NCBI GenBank assembly: GCA_963615055.1 | Contig: CAVEFO010000003.1 | Location: 31,339-95,338, forward strand | Length of the DNA stretch: 64,000 nt | From: UBA1822 sp963615055 | Lineage (GTDB): Bacteria; Bacillota; Negativicutes; Veillonellales; Dialisteraceae | Reading direction: 5' to 3' | Shown here: positions 1 through 8,252 of the stretch, piece by piece | Numbering within the stretch: position 1 is the first letter of the stretch | How the letters are laid out: every line of letters starts with the position of its first letter | The notes under the pieces: generated by a model | Told to the model about the DNA's origin: nothing | Databases searched by the model: none | What the model saw: only the letters and a program-made list of their open reading frames with translations | Made by a program: the position numbers and the translations under genes

Positions 1-2276
1 TGTGCCAATTGGATTGCGGTTCGCACGGAAACCCGATCCAGATTGTGACGGGGGCGGCGAATGTCCGCGTGGGACAGATTGTCCCGGTGGCATTGGACGG
101 GGCGCACGTGCCGGCAAAACATGACGCGAAAGCGCCGGGCGGTCTCACGGTGGGCGATACGCTCATCCGCGCTTCCGCCCTTCGCGGCGTCGCATCGGCG
201 GGCATGATGTGCTCGGCCGGCGAGCTTGGCATCGATCCGTTTCTGTTTCCCGGCATTGAAAAAGAAGGCATCATGATTTTGCCGGAAGAAACGCCGATTG
301 GGATCGATTTCACATCGCTCTACGATTTGGACGATACGATTTTTGAATTTGAGCTCACGCCGAATCGCGCCGATTGTTTCTCCATGATCGGGCTGGCGCA
401 GGAAATCGGCGGCATTTTCAATCGGAAGGTCACGCTGCCGGTCGTCACGATGAAAGAGGAAGGGGCGCCAATCGAAGGGCGCGGCGCGGTCGGAATCGAA
501 GTGGGGGATTTGTGTAAACGTTTCTGCGGCCGCCTTTTGGAAAATGTGAAAATCCGGCGCTCGCCGGAATGGATTGAGGATCGTCTCCGCAGTAACGGGA
601 TTCGCCCGATCAATAATGTGGTCGACGCGGCGAATTACGTCATGCTCGAATTCGGCCAGCCGCTCCATACGTATGATTACGATAAAATTGCGGGGCACAA
701 GCTGACTTGCCGCTTGGCGCATGACGGCGAGACCTTTACGACGCTCGACGGGCAGGAGCGCGAAGTGAACGGAAATACGCTTATGATTTGCGATGAAAAC
801 GGTCCTGCGTGCATCGCGGGCGTCATGGGTGGGCTCGATTCGGAAGTGACGGACGAGACGAAAAATGTCTTTGTGGAATCCGCTGTTTTCGACGGCGCGT
901 CCATTCGCCGCACGTCCCGCCGCCTGGGGCTTCGCTCGGAAGCGTCCGGCCGCTATGAAAAAGGGCTCAATCCGGCTCGCTCGGCCGCCGCGATTGATCG
1001 CATCGCGCAGCTTTTGCAAGAGCAGGGCTGCTGCACCGTCGCGCAAGGAATGCTCGATTGCTATCCAAACCCGCCGACGAAGCAAGTGATTACGACCACC
1101 GTTTCCGCTATCAATGATTTCATCGGCATCGATATGTCCGCGAAAGATATGACGGATATCCTGACGCGGCTGCAATTTGTCGTCGACGAAAAAGACGGCG
1201 CTCTTTCCGTGACCGTCCCGGATTTCCGCCTCGATCTGAGCGGGATGCCTGATTTGGCGGAAGAAGTCGCGCGCGTCTACGGCTATGAAAATATCCCGAT
1301 CACGCGCCCGTGGAGCGGCATTGAAAAGGGCGTCATGTCGAAAGCGAAAGAAATCGTCATGACGATCCAGGAAGCTCTCATTGCAAACGGGCTCTCGGAA
1401 GTGGAAACGTACAGTTTCTTCGATAAATCCTCTCTGGGTGATTTGAATTTCCCTAAAGGCCACGACGTCTACAACGCCATTCCCATCTTGAATCCGATTT
1501 CCGAGGAATACCCGGATATGCGCACGACGCTTTTCCAGAATCTGATGCGCGTCGTGAAATACAATCTGTCGCAGCGAAATGAAGAAGTCGCGATTTTCGA
1601 AGCGGGTATGGTCTTCCATCCGAAGGCGCTGCCCTTGACGGAGCTGCCGGAAGAAGAGCTGCAGGTCGCCGGTTTCCTCTGCGGCTCGCCGGAAGAAGTC
1701 GGCTATCCGAATGCGGCGCGCGCCTATGATTTCTACGACGTGAAAGGCATCGTGAAAAATGTCTTGGCGGCGCTGGGCATTTGCGACTATACCATCCAAA
1801 GAAGCACGTACCCCGTCTTCCATCCGGGCGTAGCGGCAGAATTCGTTAAGGACGGAAAAATCTTGGCGACCTTCGGCGAGCTCCATCCGCTGGCGGCCGA
1901 AAAATGCGGCGTAAAAAAGACCGTCTACGGTTTTCTCTTCTCCGTCCCCGTATTGGAAACATTCTACACGACGGGCGCGGATTATCAAAAAATTTCCAAA
2001 CTCCCGGCGAGCGACCGTGACCTCGCCATCCTCGTCCCGGCTGCGATGACGAATGAAGAAGTCCGCGCCGTGATCGAAAAAGCGGCCGGTCCCGCCCTCG
2101 AATCCCTGACGCTCTTTGATGTGTACCAGGGCGAGCAAGTGCCGGAAGGCAAGAAATCCATGGCATATTCGCTCTCGTTCCGCGACCGAAAAAAAACGCT
2201 CACGGATAAGGAAGTCGATGCATGGATCGGAGATATCGTAGCGGCATTGGAAGCCGCGAATTGCAAGCTGCGGTAA
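1..2276 (+). CDS. pheT: Phenylalanine--tRNA ligase beta subunit (5' end outside window)
   Basis: Charges tRNA-Phe with phenylalanine in the cytoplasm as the beta half of the alpha2beta2 enzyme. The reading frame is open from base 3 and begins in the middle of the N-terminal tRNA-binding (EMAP/OB) domain (CQLDCGSHGNPIQIVTGAAN), so roughly the first 40 residues and the start codon lie upstream. The B3/B4 editing region (QPLHTYDYDKI, TLDGQER, IAGVMGG), the B5 domain and the C-terminal anticodon-binding FDX-ACB domain (KLPASDRDLAILV to the C-terminus) follow in normal order. About 755 residues are visible, close to the usual ~800. pheS is expected directly upstream. A strong terminator follows the stop codon. 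Confidence 0.97.
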   Translation, partial: CQLDCGSHGNPIQIVTGAANVRVGQIVPVALDGAHVPAKHDAKAPGGLTVGDTLIRASALRGVASAGMMCSAGELGIDPFLFPGIEKEGIMILPEETPIGIDFTSLYDLDDTIFEFELTPNRADCFSMIGLAQEIGGIFNRKVTLPVVTMKEEGAPIEGRGAVGIEVGDLCKRFCGRLLENVKIRRSPEWIEDRLRSNGIRPINNVVDAANYVMLEFGQPLHTYDYDKIAGHKLTCRLAHDGETFTTLDGQEREVNGNTLMICDENGPACIAGVMGGLDSEVTDETKNVFVESAVFDGASIRRTSRRLGLRSEASGRYEKGLNPARSAAAIDRIAQLLQEQGCCTVAQGMLDCYPNPPTKQVITTTVSAINDFIGIDMSAKDMTDILTRLQFVVDEKDGALSVTVPDFRLDLSGMPDLAEEVARVYGYENIPITRPWSGIEKGVMSKAKEIVMTIQEALIANGLSEVETYSFFDKSSLGDLNFPKGHDVYNAIPILNPISEEYPDMRTTLFQNLMRVVKYNLSQRNEEVAIFEAGMVFHPKALPLTELPEEELQVAGFLCGSPEEVGYPNAARAYDFYDVKGIVKNVLAALGICDYTIQRSTYPVFHPGVAAEFVKDGKILATFGELHPLAAEKCGVKKTVYGFLFSVPVLETFYTTGADYQKISKLPASDRDLAILVPAAMTNEEVRAVIEKAAGPALESLTLFDVYQGEQVPEGKKSMAYSLSFRDRKKTLTDKEVDAWIGDIVAALEAANCKLR

Positions 2277-2303
2277 GATTTTCTTTTTGAAATTTTGCCG
2301 GCG

Positions 2304-2349
2304 AAAAGAGCTGTGAGGAAATCGTTTCACATTTTCTCACAGCTTTTTT
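2304..2349 (+). terminator. Rho-independent terminator of pheT
   Basis: Stem AAGAGCTGTGAG / CTCACAGCTTTT with a T-run, 28 bp after the pheT stop. The stem sequence is close to the terminator at 27013-27053. Confidence 0.85.
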
Positions 2350-2399
2350 GATTGCATGATGCGGCAAAGGGGCGGGTGATGGGACGCCGAAGGCGAAAA

Positions 2400-2488
2400 G
2401 GTCGCGAAGCGACACCGCTTACAACTAAAAGCTAACAGCTGATGACCCTCAACTATTTTGCGCCTGATGAAAAAAGCCGAGCAGTCAT
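2400..2488 (+). repeat. Dispersed intergenic repeat R-C, copy 1
   Basis: Shares a ~90 bp pattern with 34148-34220, 44638-44728 and 50326-50400: a GCGAAGCG..CACCGCTT head, AAAAGCTAACAGCTGA centre, then (C)TTGCGC.TGATG and AAAAAGCCGAGCAGTCATC tail. Inverted copies lie at 40543-40588 and 47433-47472. No reading frame is conserved between copies. Together with the R-D repeat at 2537-2571 and two terminators it fills the 308 bp between pheT and the convergent P-type ATPase gene. Confidence 0.7.
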
Positions 2489-2526
2489 CTGACGTCTGAT
2501 TATCTGACAGCAGATGACTGCTCGGC
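2469..2526 (-). terminator. Terminator of the P-type ATPase gene, built from repeat R-C
   Basis: GCCGAGCAGTCATCTG pairs with CAGATGACTGCTCGGC (16 bp stem). Read on the minus strand it is followed by TTTTTTC, so it terminates the ATPase transcript. The same GCCGAGCAGTCATC arm occurs at 44714-44727 without its partner, so a dispersed repeat has become, or was derived from, a terminator. Confidence 0.75.
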
Positions 2527-2536
2527 CTCTGTGTGA

Positions 2537-2571
2537 CACGCGGATAACGGTAAACGGACACCGGTAAGCGG
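2537..2571. repeat. Short-period repeat R-D, copy 1
   Basis: ACGGATAACGGTAAACGG.. and CACCGGTAAGCGG: degenerate ~7-8 bp period also seen at 42241-42274, 43003-43036, 47499-47530, 51314-51412 and (inverted) 63752-63782. Confidence 0.6.
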
Positions 2572-2584
2572 AAATGGGCGCGGC

Positions 2585-5377
2585 TTAGAAATGTTTCCGC
2601 AAGAGCCGCATCGCATTCAAGACACAGAGAAGGGTGACACCGACGTCGGCGAAGACGGCCAGCCACATATTCGCGTAGCCGACGAGGCCCAGAATCATGA
2701 CGGCGATTTTGACGCCGAGCGCGAATGTCACATTCTGCCACGCGACGGAGATGACACTCTTGGTGATGGCGATCGATTGCGGGATACTCATGACTTTGGA
2801 ATGGAGGAAGACGATATCGGCGGCTTCCATGGCGGCGTCGGCTCCGTTGCCCATCGCGGCGCCTGTGTCGGCACCGGCAAGGACGGGTGCGTCGTTGATG
2901 CCGTCGCCGACATAGAGGACGGCGCCTTTTTCTTCGCGAATTTGGCGCATATGGTCCAGTTTCTCATCCGGCAAAAGATTGGCGTGAATCTCCGTCATAC
3001 CGAGTTTCTTCCCGATTTCATTTGCACTTTCCGTGGCGTCTCCTGTCAGCATGACGGGCGTGACGCCGTTTTTGGTCAGAAGGGAAACGGCATCTTTCGC
3101 GTCCGGTTTGAGTTCGTCGGAAATGCGAAGGGAGCCCAAGAGTGTGCCGTCTTTGGCGATCCAGATTTCTGTGCCGGCAAAAGATTCTTCGGAAACGGGG
3201 AGCTCGATGCCCGCCTCTTCCATGAGACGTTGGTTTCCGAGCGAAATGACAGCGCCATTTACACGGCAGGTGATGCCTCGTCCGGCCGTTTCGCGCACAT
3301 CGGTCACAGCCGGGATGGGGAGCTGTTTCTCTTCGGCCGCGGTGACGACGGAGCGGCCGATGGGATGCGTCGAGTACGTTTCGGCGGCGGCGGCTGTCGC
3401 AAGAATTTCGTTTTCAGATGCGTTTCCGACGGGGCAGACGGCGCGGACGGCAAATTTCCCTTCCGTGAGAGTCCCCGTTTTGTCCATGACGACGGCTTTC
3501 GTCGCGGCGGTCGTTTCAATCGCCGTGCCGGATTTGAAGAGGATGCCTTGCTTGGAGGCGGCTCCGATGCCGGCGAAGAAGGAAAGCGGTATGGAAATAA
3601 CGAGTGCGCACGGACAGCTGATGACGAGGAAGGTGAGCGCGGTGTAAATCCAGTAGCCCCAATCGGCGCCGAAAAGGAGCGGCGGAAGGGTCGCGACGAG
3701 CACGGAGAAGAAAACGACAATCGGTGTGTAGACGCGGGAGAAACGCGTGATCAGGCGATCCATTTTCGGTTTGCCCGCGACGGCATTTTCGACGGAATCG
3801 AGAATGCGCGTGACCATGGATTCAGACAGGACTTTTTCGACGCGGAGTCGGAGCGTCCCGTCCTGGTTGACGCAGCCGGACGTCAGTGCGTCGCCGACAG
3901 TGACGAGGATCGGCTTTGGTTCGCCGGTGACGGGGGATGTGTCGATTTGTGAATGACCTTCCGTCACAATCCCGTCGAGCGGAATGCGGTCGCCCGGGCG
4001 GATGAGCAAAATATCGCCGATGGCGGCGTCTTCGGCCGGAATTATTTCGAGTTCCTCACCGACGACGCGCTGCACCGTATCGGGGCGCAGATCCACGGCT
4101 TCGGTGATCTGGTCGCGGCTCTGCTCCGAAGCGCGGTCTTCCAGATATTCGCCGATGCGATAAAAGAGCATAATGCCGACGGCTTCCGGCATTTCCTGAA
4201 TGGCGACGGCGCCCAATGTCGCGACGGACATGAGGAAATTTTCATCAAAAATCTCGCCGTGCAAAATGTTTTTTCCGGCTTTCAGCAAAATTTCGCCGCC
4301 GAAAATGAGATAGGAAACGCCCAAGATCCATTCTTCCTGATGGGGGAAGAGCGTGGGAATGAGGCCGTCCGTGTATTCCATGACGAGGCCGACGACGAAA
4401 AGCAAAAATGCGATGGCATAGAGAATATTTTTGACGGGAGAGGACGATTCCTCTTCTTTTTTTTGTGTCTTGTTTCTGGAAACTTTTTCAATGACTGTTC
4501 CCGGCTCGACGGCGTCGCACGCGCGAATTAAGTCGGGAAGGAGGGCGTCGGGATCTTTGGCGGTGAGGCGGAGTTGCTTCGTCGCAAAGGAAACGGTCGC
4601 CGAGAAGACGCCGGGCGAGCCATTGATGACGCGTTCCAATTTACCGGCGCAGACGGGACAATCGAGCGTCGGGATACTGTACGTCGCAGTCTTGTACGTC
4701 CCGGGCGCGGCTTCTTCCATGATTTTTATTTTGGGATCGACGCTCTTGGCGACAAGCAAAAGGGCCGGCAGGAGTGTCTTGGGATCTTCTTTTGTAATCA
4801 GGCGCAATTCTTTGGAAAGGAAACTGACGGAAGCAAAGTACACGGCCGGCATTTCCCGAATTTTTCCTTCGAGCTTTGCGGCGCAGTCGCGGCAATCGAG
4901 GTGGGCGAGGGGGCAGTGAATGTGGAAATAGCCTTCGTCTAAGAATTGGCAACGGCAGACGGAGAGCTTGCATCCGCAGACGTCGCAGGTGTCCGCATCG
5001 GCTTCGTGCCGGATGTGTCCGAGCGAGCGCCGTTCGTCCAGATCGATTTCTTCCGGCGATTTCATGACGTCGGACAAATCTTTTTGGTAATGTAACAAAT
5101 CTTTGTCATCGACGTGATTATGTCTCGGCTCTGCTTCTTCGCGACAGCAGCACCCGCCATGCGCGTGGGAATGTCCGTGATGATCGTGGGAATGATCATG
5201 CGAGTGATTGTGGCCGCATCCGCAATGATCTTCTTCCAGTGAATGTTTGTGATGATGATCGTGAGAATGATCATGCGAATGATTGTGTCCACACCCGCAA
5301 TGATTTTCTTCGTGCGAATGATCGTGCGAATGATTGTGGCCGCAGCCGCAGTCGCAAGTTTTTTCTTCGTGTTCCAT
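2585..5377 (-). CDS. zntA: P1B-type heavy-metal (Zn/Cd) transporting ATPase with His-rich N-terminus
   Basis: Exports divalent soft metals from the cytoplasm using ATP. The 930 residues show: a His/Cys-rich N-terminal tail (about residues 7-85) made of three near repeats of HCGCGHNHSHDHSHDHH; two HMA-like domains, with CxxC pairs at about 160 (LDCRDC) and 239 (LDCPVC); the CPC ion motif in TM6 near 588; phosphorylation motif DKTGTLT near 632; HP locus THPIG; and the hinge GDGINDAP near 823. CPC with this overall layout is the ZntA/CadA (P1B-2) type; zinc is the likeliest substrate given the histidines. The start is the ATG at 5377 behind AAAGGAGT; the open frame runs further upstream but without support. 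Transcribed alone, divergent from the ATP-grasp gene. No metal sensor gene is adjacent. Confidence 0.93.
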   Translation of the reverse strand: MEHEEKTCDCGCGHNHSHDHSHEENHCGCGHNHSHDHSHDHHHKHSLEEDHCGCGHNHSHDHSHDHHGHSHAHGGCCCREEAEPRHNHVDDKDLLHYQKDLSDVMKSPEEIDLDERRSLGHIRHEADADTCDVCGCKLSVCRCQFLDEGYFHIHCPLAHLDCRDCAAKLEGKIREMPAVYFASVSFLSKELRLITKEDPKTLLPALLLVAKSVDPKIKIMEEAAPGTYKTATYSIPTLDCPVCAGKLERVINGSPGVFSATVSFATKQLRLTAKDPDALLPDLIRACDAVEPGTVIEKVSRNKTQKKEEESSSPVKNILYAIAFLLFVVGLVMEYTDGLIPTLFPHQEEWILGVSYLIFGGEILLKAGKNILHGEIFDENFLMSVATLGAVAIQEMPEAVGIMLFYRIGEYLEDRASEQSRDQITEAVDLRPDTVQRVVGEELEIIPAEDAAIGDILLIRPGDRIPLDGIVTEGHSQIDTSPVTGEPKPILVTVGDALTSGCVNQDGTLRLRVEKVLSESMVTRILDSVENAVAGKPKMDRLITRFSRVYTPIVVFFSVLVATLPPLLFGADWGYWIYTALTFLVISCPCALVISIPLSFFAGIGAASKQGILFKSGTAIETTAATKAVVMDKTGTLTEGKFAVRAVCPVGNASENEILATAAAAETYSTHPIGRSVVTAAEEKQLPIPAVTDVRETAGRGITCRVNGAVISLGNQRLMEEAGIELPVSEESFAGTEIWIAKDGTLLGSLRISDELKPDAKDAVSLLTKNGVTPVMLTGDATESANEIGKKLGMTEIHANLLPDEKLDHMRQIREEKGAVLYVGDGINDAPVLAGADTGAAMGNGADAAMEAADIVFLHSKVMSIPQSIAITKSVISVAWQNVTFALGVKIAVMILGLVGYANMWLAVFADVGVTLLCVLNAMRLLRKHF

Positions 5378-5426
5378 GATAGACTCCTTTCGGATAAAAA
5401 AAGAGAAATGTTTTTGAATTGCCGGT

Positions 5427-5435
5427 ATTGTACCA
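5427..5435 (-). promoter_or_regulatory. Extended -10 element for the P-type ATPase gene
   Basis: On the minus strand TGGTACAAT, an extended -10 (TGnTANNAT), 50 bp before the start codon. No good -35 is visible. A metal-sensor operator would be expected nearby, but I see no clear palindrome. Confidence 0.4.
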
Positions 5436-5524
5436 TCGTTTCTCACCAGCTCATAATCTGCATTTCATTCGCAATTTATAAAGAGGAATGCGTGTCGGTT
5501 TTCATAGGATTTTGGCAGAATCTA

Positions 5525-5533
5525 TGGTAAAAT
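5525..5533 (+). promoter_or_regulatory. Extended -10 element for the ATP-grasp gene
   Basis: TGGTAAAAT, an extended -10 box, 32 bp before the start at 5565. Divergent from the ATPase promoter. Confidence 0.4.
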
Positions 5534-5564
5534 AAAGCAACATGTTTCTCCGGCGAGGTGCATT

Positions 5565-6320
5565 ATGAAGGTTTATATCCGCGTCAAGCATTCCGGCGAG
5601 TGCTTTAATCAAAATATATACGACGCCAAGGTGGGATGCGAGAAATTGGGCATCGAGACGGTGCCGTTTCGCGCCGTGTACGGCATTTCCGATTACGATC
5701 CGGCCGATCCGATTGTGGGGACGCTGCAGGACACGGAAGCCATGATGGAAACTTTGGGCGTGACGCTGCCGCTTTTGGATTATCCGGAGGCGCTCTCGGA
5801 TTTTCTCGGACGAAAAATTTGGAAATCGACGCTCTTTACAATCACGTCGAGCACGGAAGGTTGGCATGTCTTTGTGAAGCCGGTCTCAGATATGAAACGC
5901 TTTTCCGGGACGGTGCTGGATACATCCGAAGATGTCGTGAAGCTCGGCGGCGGCGTGGAAGATATCGATATCTGGTGCAGCGAAAAAGTTTGTTTCCTTT
6001 CGGAGTGGCGCCTCTGGGTACTGGAAGGAGAGATTGTCGGCCTCACGCCATACCGAGGACGCTGGGATGTATTCCCGAATCCGGAGATTTTGAAACGGGC
6101 GGTCGCGGCGTATAGGGAATCGCCTTCGGCTTACGCGCTGGATTTCGGGGTGACGGACGACGGGCGCACGCTCTTGATCGAGGTGAGCGACGGCTACAGT
6201 CTACGGAGTTTCGGGCTGGCGCCTTCTCTCTATGCGAAAATTTTGATGACGCGCTGGCAGGAGCTGACGAAGAATGCCGCACCGGAAGCGGAGATGAAAG
6301 AGGAAATGGCAGAGGATTGA
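5565..6320 (+). CDS. ATP-grasp domain protein (DUF4343-like)
   Basis: 251-residue soluble protein. I recognise an ATP-grasp style pattern rather than a named enzyme: HVFVKPVSDMKRFSG, SEWRLWVLEGEIVGLTPYRG, and a C-terminal DFGVTDDGRTLLIEVSDGYSLRSFG that resembles the metal/ATP-binding E-x-N/S-D strand of ATP-grasp ligases. Related proteins are annotated as ATP-grasp/DUF4343 of unknown substrate. The acidic tail (EAEMKEEMAED) is probably disordered. It stands alone between the divergent metal ATPase and dnaG; the dnaG promoter starts 20 bp after its stop. The substrate cannot be told from sequence. Confidence 0.7.
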   Translation: MKVYIRVKHSGECFNQNIYDAKVGCEKLGIETVPFRAVYGISDYDPADPIVGTLQDTEAMMETLGVTLPLLDYPEALSDFLGRKIWKSTLFTITSSTEGWHVFVKPVSDMKRFSGTVLDTSEDVVKLGGGVEDIDIWCSEKVCFLSEWRLWVLEGEIVGLTPYRGRWDVFPNPEILKRAVAAYRESPSAYALDFGVTDDGRTLLIEVSDGYSLRSFGLAPSLYAKILMTRWQELTKNAAPEAEMKEEMAED

Positions 6321-6345
6321 CGCTCGTTTCTTAAATAATCCTTCT

Positions 6346-6351
6346 TATAAT
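6346..6351 (+). promoter_or_regulatory. Candidate -10 box for the dnaG-rpoD operon
   Basis: TATAAT with A/T-rich surroundings about 115 bp before the dnaG start. TTGACG at 6318-6323 is too far (22-23 bp spacer) to be a canonical -35. Confidence 0.4.
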
Positions 6352-6414
6352 GATATATAAATATGTACAGATAATTTGTACGGTAAGTTCCGATGCGGAT
6401 CGGACAGAAAGGAG

Positions 6415-6450
6415 ACACTGACGTTTCGGGAATGTCGGTGTTTTTATTTT
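6415..6450 (+). terminator. Terminator-like hairpin in the dnaG-rpoD leader
   Basis: ACACTGAC pairs with GTCGGTGT (one T-G pair) around an 11-base loop and is followed by TTTTTATTTT, 17 bp before the dnaG start codon. It sits downstream of the candidate promoter and after two small palindromes (GTAC..GTAC at 6364-6381 and TCCGAT..ATCGGA near 6389-6404), so it could act as a leader attenuator rather than as the end of the ATP-grasp transcript. Confidence 0.55.
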
Positions 6451-6466
6451 CCTTAGGGGGACGGAT

Positions 6467-8242
6467 ATGCGGATATCGTCGGATATCATTGATCGCGTGC
6501 GGGAGAGCACCCGGATCGAGGATGTGATCTCTTCGTATGTGTCTTTGAAGAAAAAGGGAAATCGCTACTGGGGTTGCTGCCCGTTTCATCACGAGAAGAC
6601 CCCGTCTTTTTCCGTGTCTCCGGATCGTGGGATGTTCTACTGTTTCGGTTGTCATGTGGGCGGGAATGTGTTTACGTTTCTTCAAAAAATGGAAAATATT
6701 TCTTTTTTTGAGGCGGTGAAGCAGCTGGCGGAAGTCGCGCATATCGAGCTGCCGTCCGAGGAGATGTCGCCGGAGGATCGGGAGCGGGAAGCGGAAACGG
6801 CGGCGATGTACGAGGCGACGGCGCTTGCGTCCGATTATTTCCACAGCTGCCTTTTGAAGACGAATATGGGGAAAGAGGGCCTTGCATATTTTCATGCGCG
6901 GCATTTGTCCGACGAGACGATCGAAGCGTTTCGGCTGGGATTTGCGCCGCCGTTTTGGGATCGTCTTTTTTCTGATTTCACAAAAAAGAAACAAATCGCG
7001 CCGAAGATTTTGGTCGCGGCCGGACTTTGCGGCGAAAAAGATGGGCGGTATTTCGATATGTTTCGCAATCGGTGTATGTTTCCCATTTTGAATTTGCGCG
7101 GGAAACCGGTGGCATTCGGCGGGCGCGTCATGGGGGACGGGCAGCCGAAGTATCTCAATTCGCCGGAGACGCCTATTTTTAATAAACGCCGTCTGCTCTT
7201 TGCGCTGTTTCAAGCGTTGCCGGAGATTCGGAAGAAACGGCAGGTCATCATGGTGGAAGGGTACATGGACGCGATTTCGCTCCACGCGCATGGAGTGACG
7301 AATGTCGTCGCATCCTTGGGCACGGCTTTCACGGTGGAGCAGGCGCGGCTTTTGAAACGCTACGCAGACGAAGTTGTTTTCTGCTACGATATGGACGCCG
7401 CCGGACAGAATGCGACGCGGCGCGCACTGGAAATCGCCGGTCCCGTCGGTCTGAAACTTCGCGTGGCGCAGCTGGGCGAGGGGAAGGATCCGGACGAATT
7501 TGTGAATTTGCACGGCGCGGACGCGTATCTTGAATGTATCGCGCAGGCGCAGCCGGCTATGGATTATTTGTTTACGTCGCTCCAAAAAGAATTTGACGGG
7601 ACGTCGCTCGAAGGGCAGCAGCAGATTTTGCAGGCGATGTTTACCGTCTTGGTCGCGCGGGGCGATTCGTTTCTGCTGGATTCTTTTATTCGGAAAATGG
7701 CGCAGGCGCTGCGGCTGGATGAAGGATTGGTACGGAGCGAAGCGGCGCGGTTTATCAAAAAGAAAAATTCGCAAATGTATATCCCGAAAGGCCGGCAGGA
7801 GGAAACGGCGGGCGCGGCGAAATCAAAGCAAAGCGCGCTGGAGGAAGGTTTTCTTCGCTACTGCATGTCTTGCCGAAAATCGCCGACGTCGTGGGAAGAA
7901 ATGAAATCTTTTACCTATTCCGATCCATTTCATGCGCATCTTGCCAAAGCGCTTGCGGAAACGGCGGCAGAAGGGGCGATTGACGAGAAATCCATCGAGG
8001 CGCGGCTCTCGCAGAACGAGGTGGAAAAATTGGCGGCGCTCCTCATGAAAGACACGTACATTGCTGCGGTGCCGGAGGAAGAATACGTCCGCCCGCTGCA
8101 TTTATTGCGATTGCAGGAGGAATACAAAGCGCACACGGAAAAGGCAAATGCCCTTTCGACATCGGATCCGCAAGCGGCGAAGGAGGAAATGCTGGCTTGC
8201 ATTCGGCTCAGCCGCGAAATTCGCGCGTTGGGCGGACGATAA
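6467..8242 (+). CDS. dnaG: DNA primase
   Basis: Synthesises RNA primers at the replication fork. The 591-residue protein has the standard order: N-terminal zinc-binding domain with C38-x2-H41 and C59-x2-C62 (CCPFHHEKTPSF.. FYCFGC), the RNA polymerase basic/TOPRIM core (VIMVEGYMDAISLH near residue 262 and CYDMDAAGQNATRR), and a C-terminal helicase-binding region. The start ATG lies 6 bp behind AGGGGG. It is 10 bp upstream of rpoD, the conserved macromolecular-synthesis pairing. Length is normal for the family. Confidence 0.97.
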   Translation: MRISSDIIDRVRESTRIEDVISSYVSLKKKGNRYWGCCPFHHEKTPSFSVSPDRGMFYCFGCHVGGNVFTFLQKMENISFFEAVKQLAEVAHIELPSEEMSPEDREREAETAAMYEATALASDYFHSCLLKTNMGKEGLAYFHARHLSDETIEAFRLGFAPPFWDRLFSDFTKKKQIAPKILVAAGLCGEKDGRYFDMFRNRCMFPILNLRGKPVAFGGRVMGDGQPKYLNSPETPIFNKRRLLFALFQALPEIRKKRQVIMVEGYMDAISLHAHGVTNVVASLGTAFTVEQARLLKRYADEVVFCYDMDAAGQNATRRALEIAGPVGLKLRVAQLGEGKDPDEFVNLHGADAYLECIAQAQPAMDYLFTSLQKEFDGTSLEGQQQILQAMFTVLVARGDSFLLDSFIRKMAQALRLDEGLVRSEAARFIKKKNSQMYIPKGRQEETAGAAKSKQSALEEGFLRYCMSCRKSPTSWEEMKSFTYSDPFHAHLAKALAETAAEGAIDEKSIEARLSQNEVEKLAALLMKDTYIAAVPEEEYVRPLHLLRLQEEYKAHTEKANALSTSDPQAAKEEMLACIRLSREIRALGGR

Positions 8243-8252
8243 GGAGCGGGAC

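Noticed and set aside
2591..3952. 453-codon + strand frame opposite the P-type ATPase
   Set aside because: Antisense shadow of a conserved enzyme; low-complexity Gly/Asp/Arg composition, no ribosome site.
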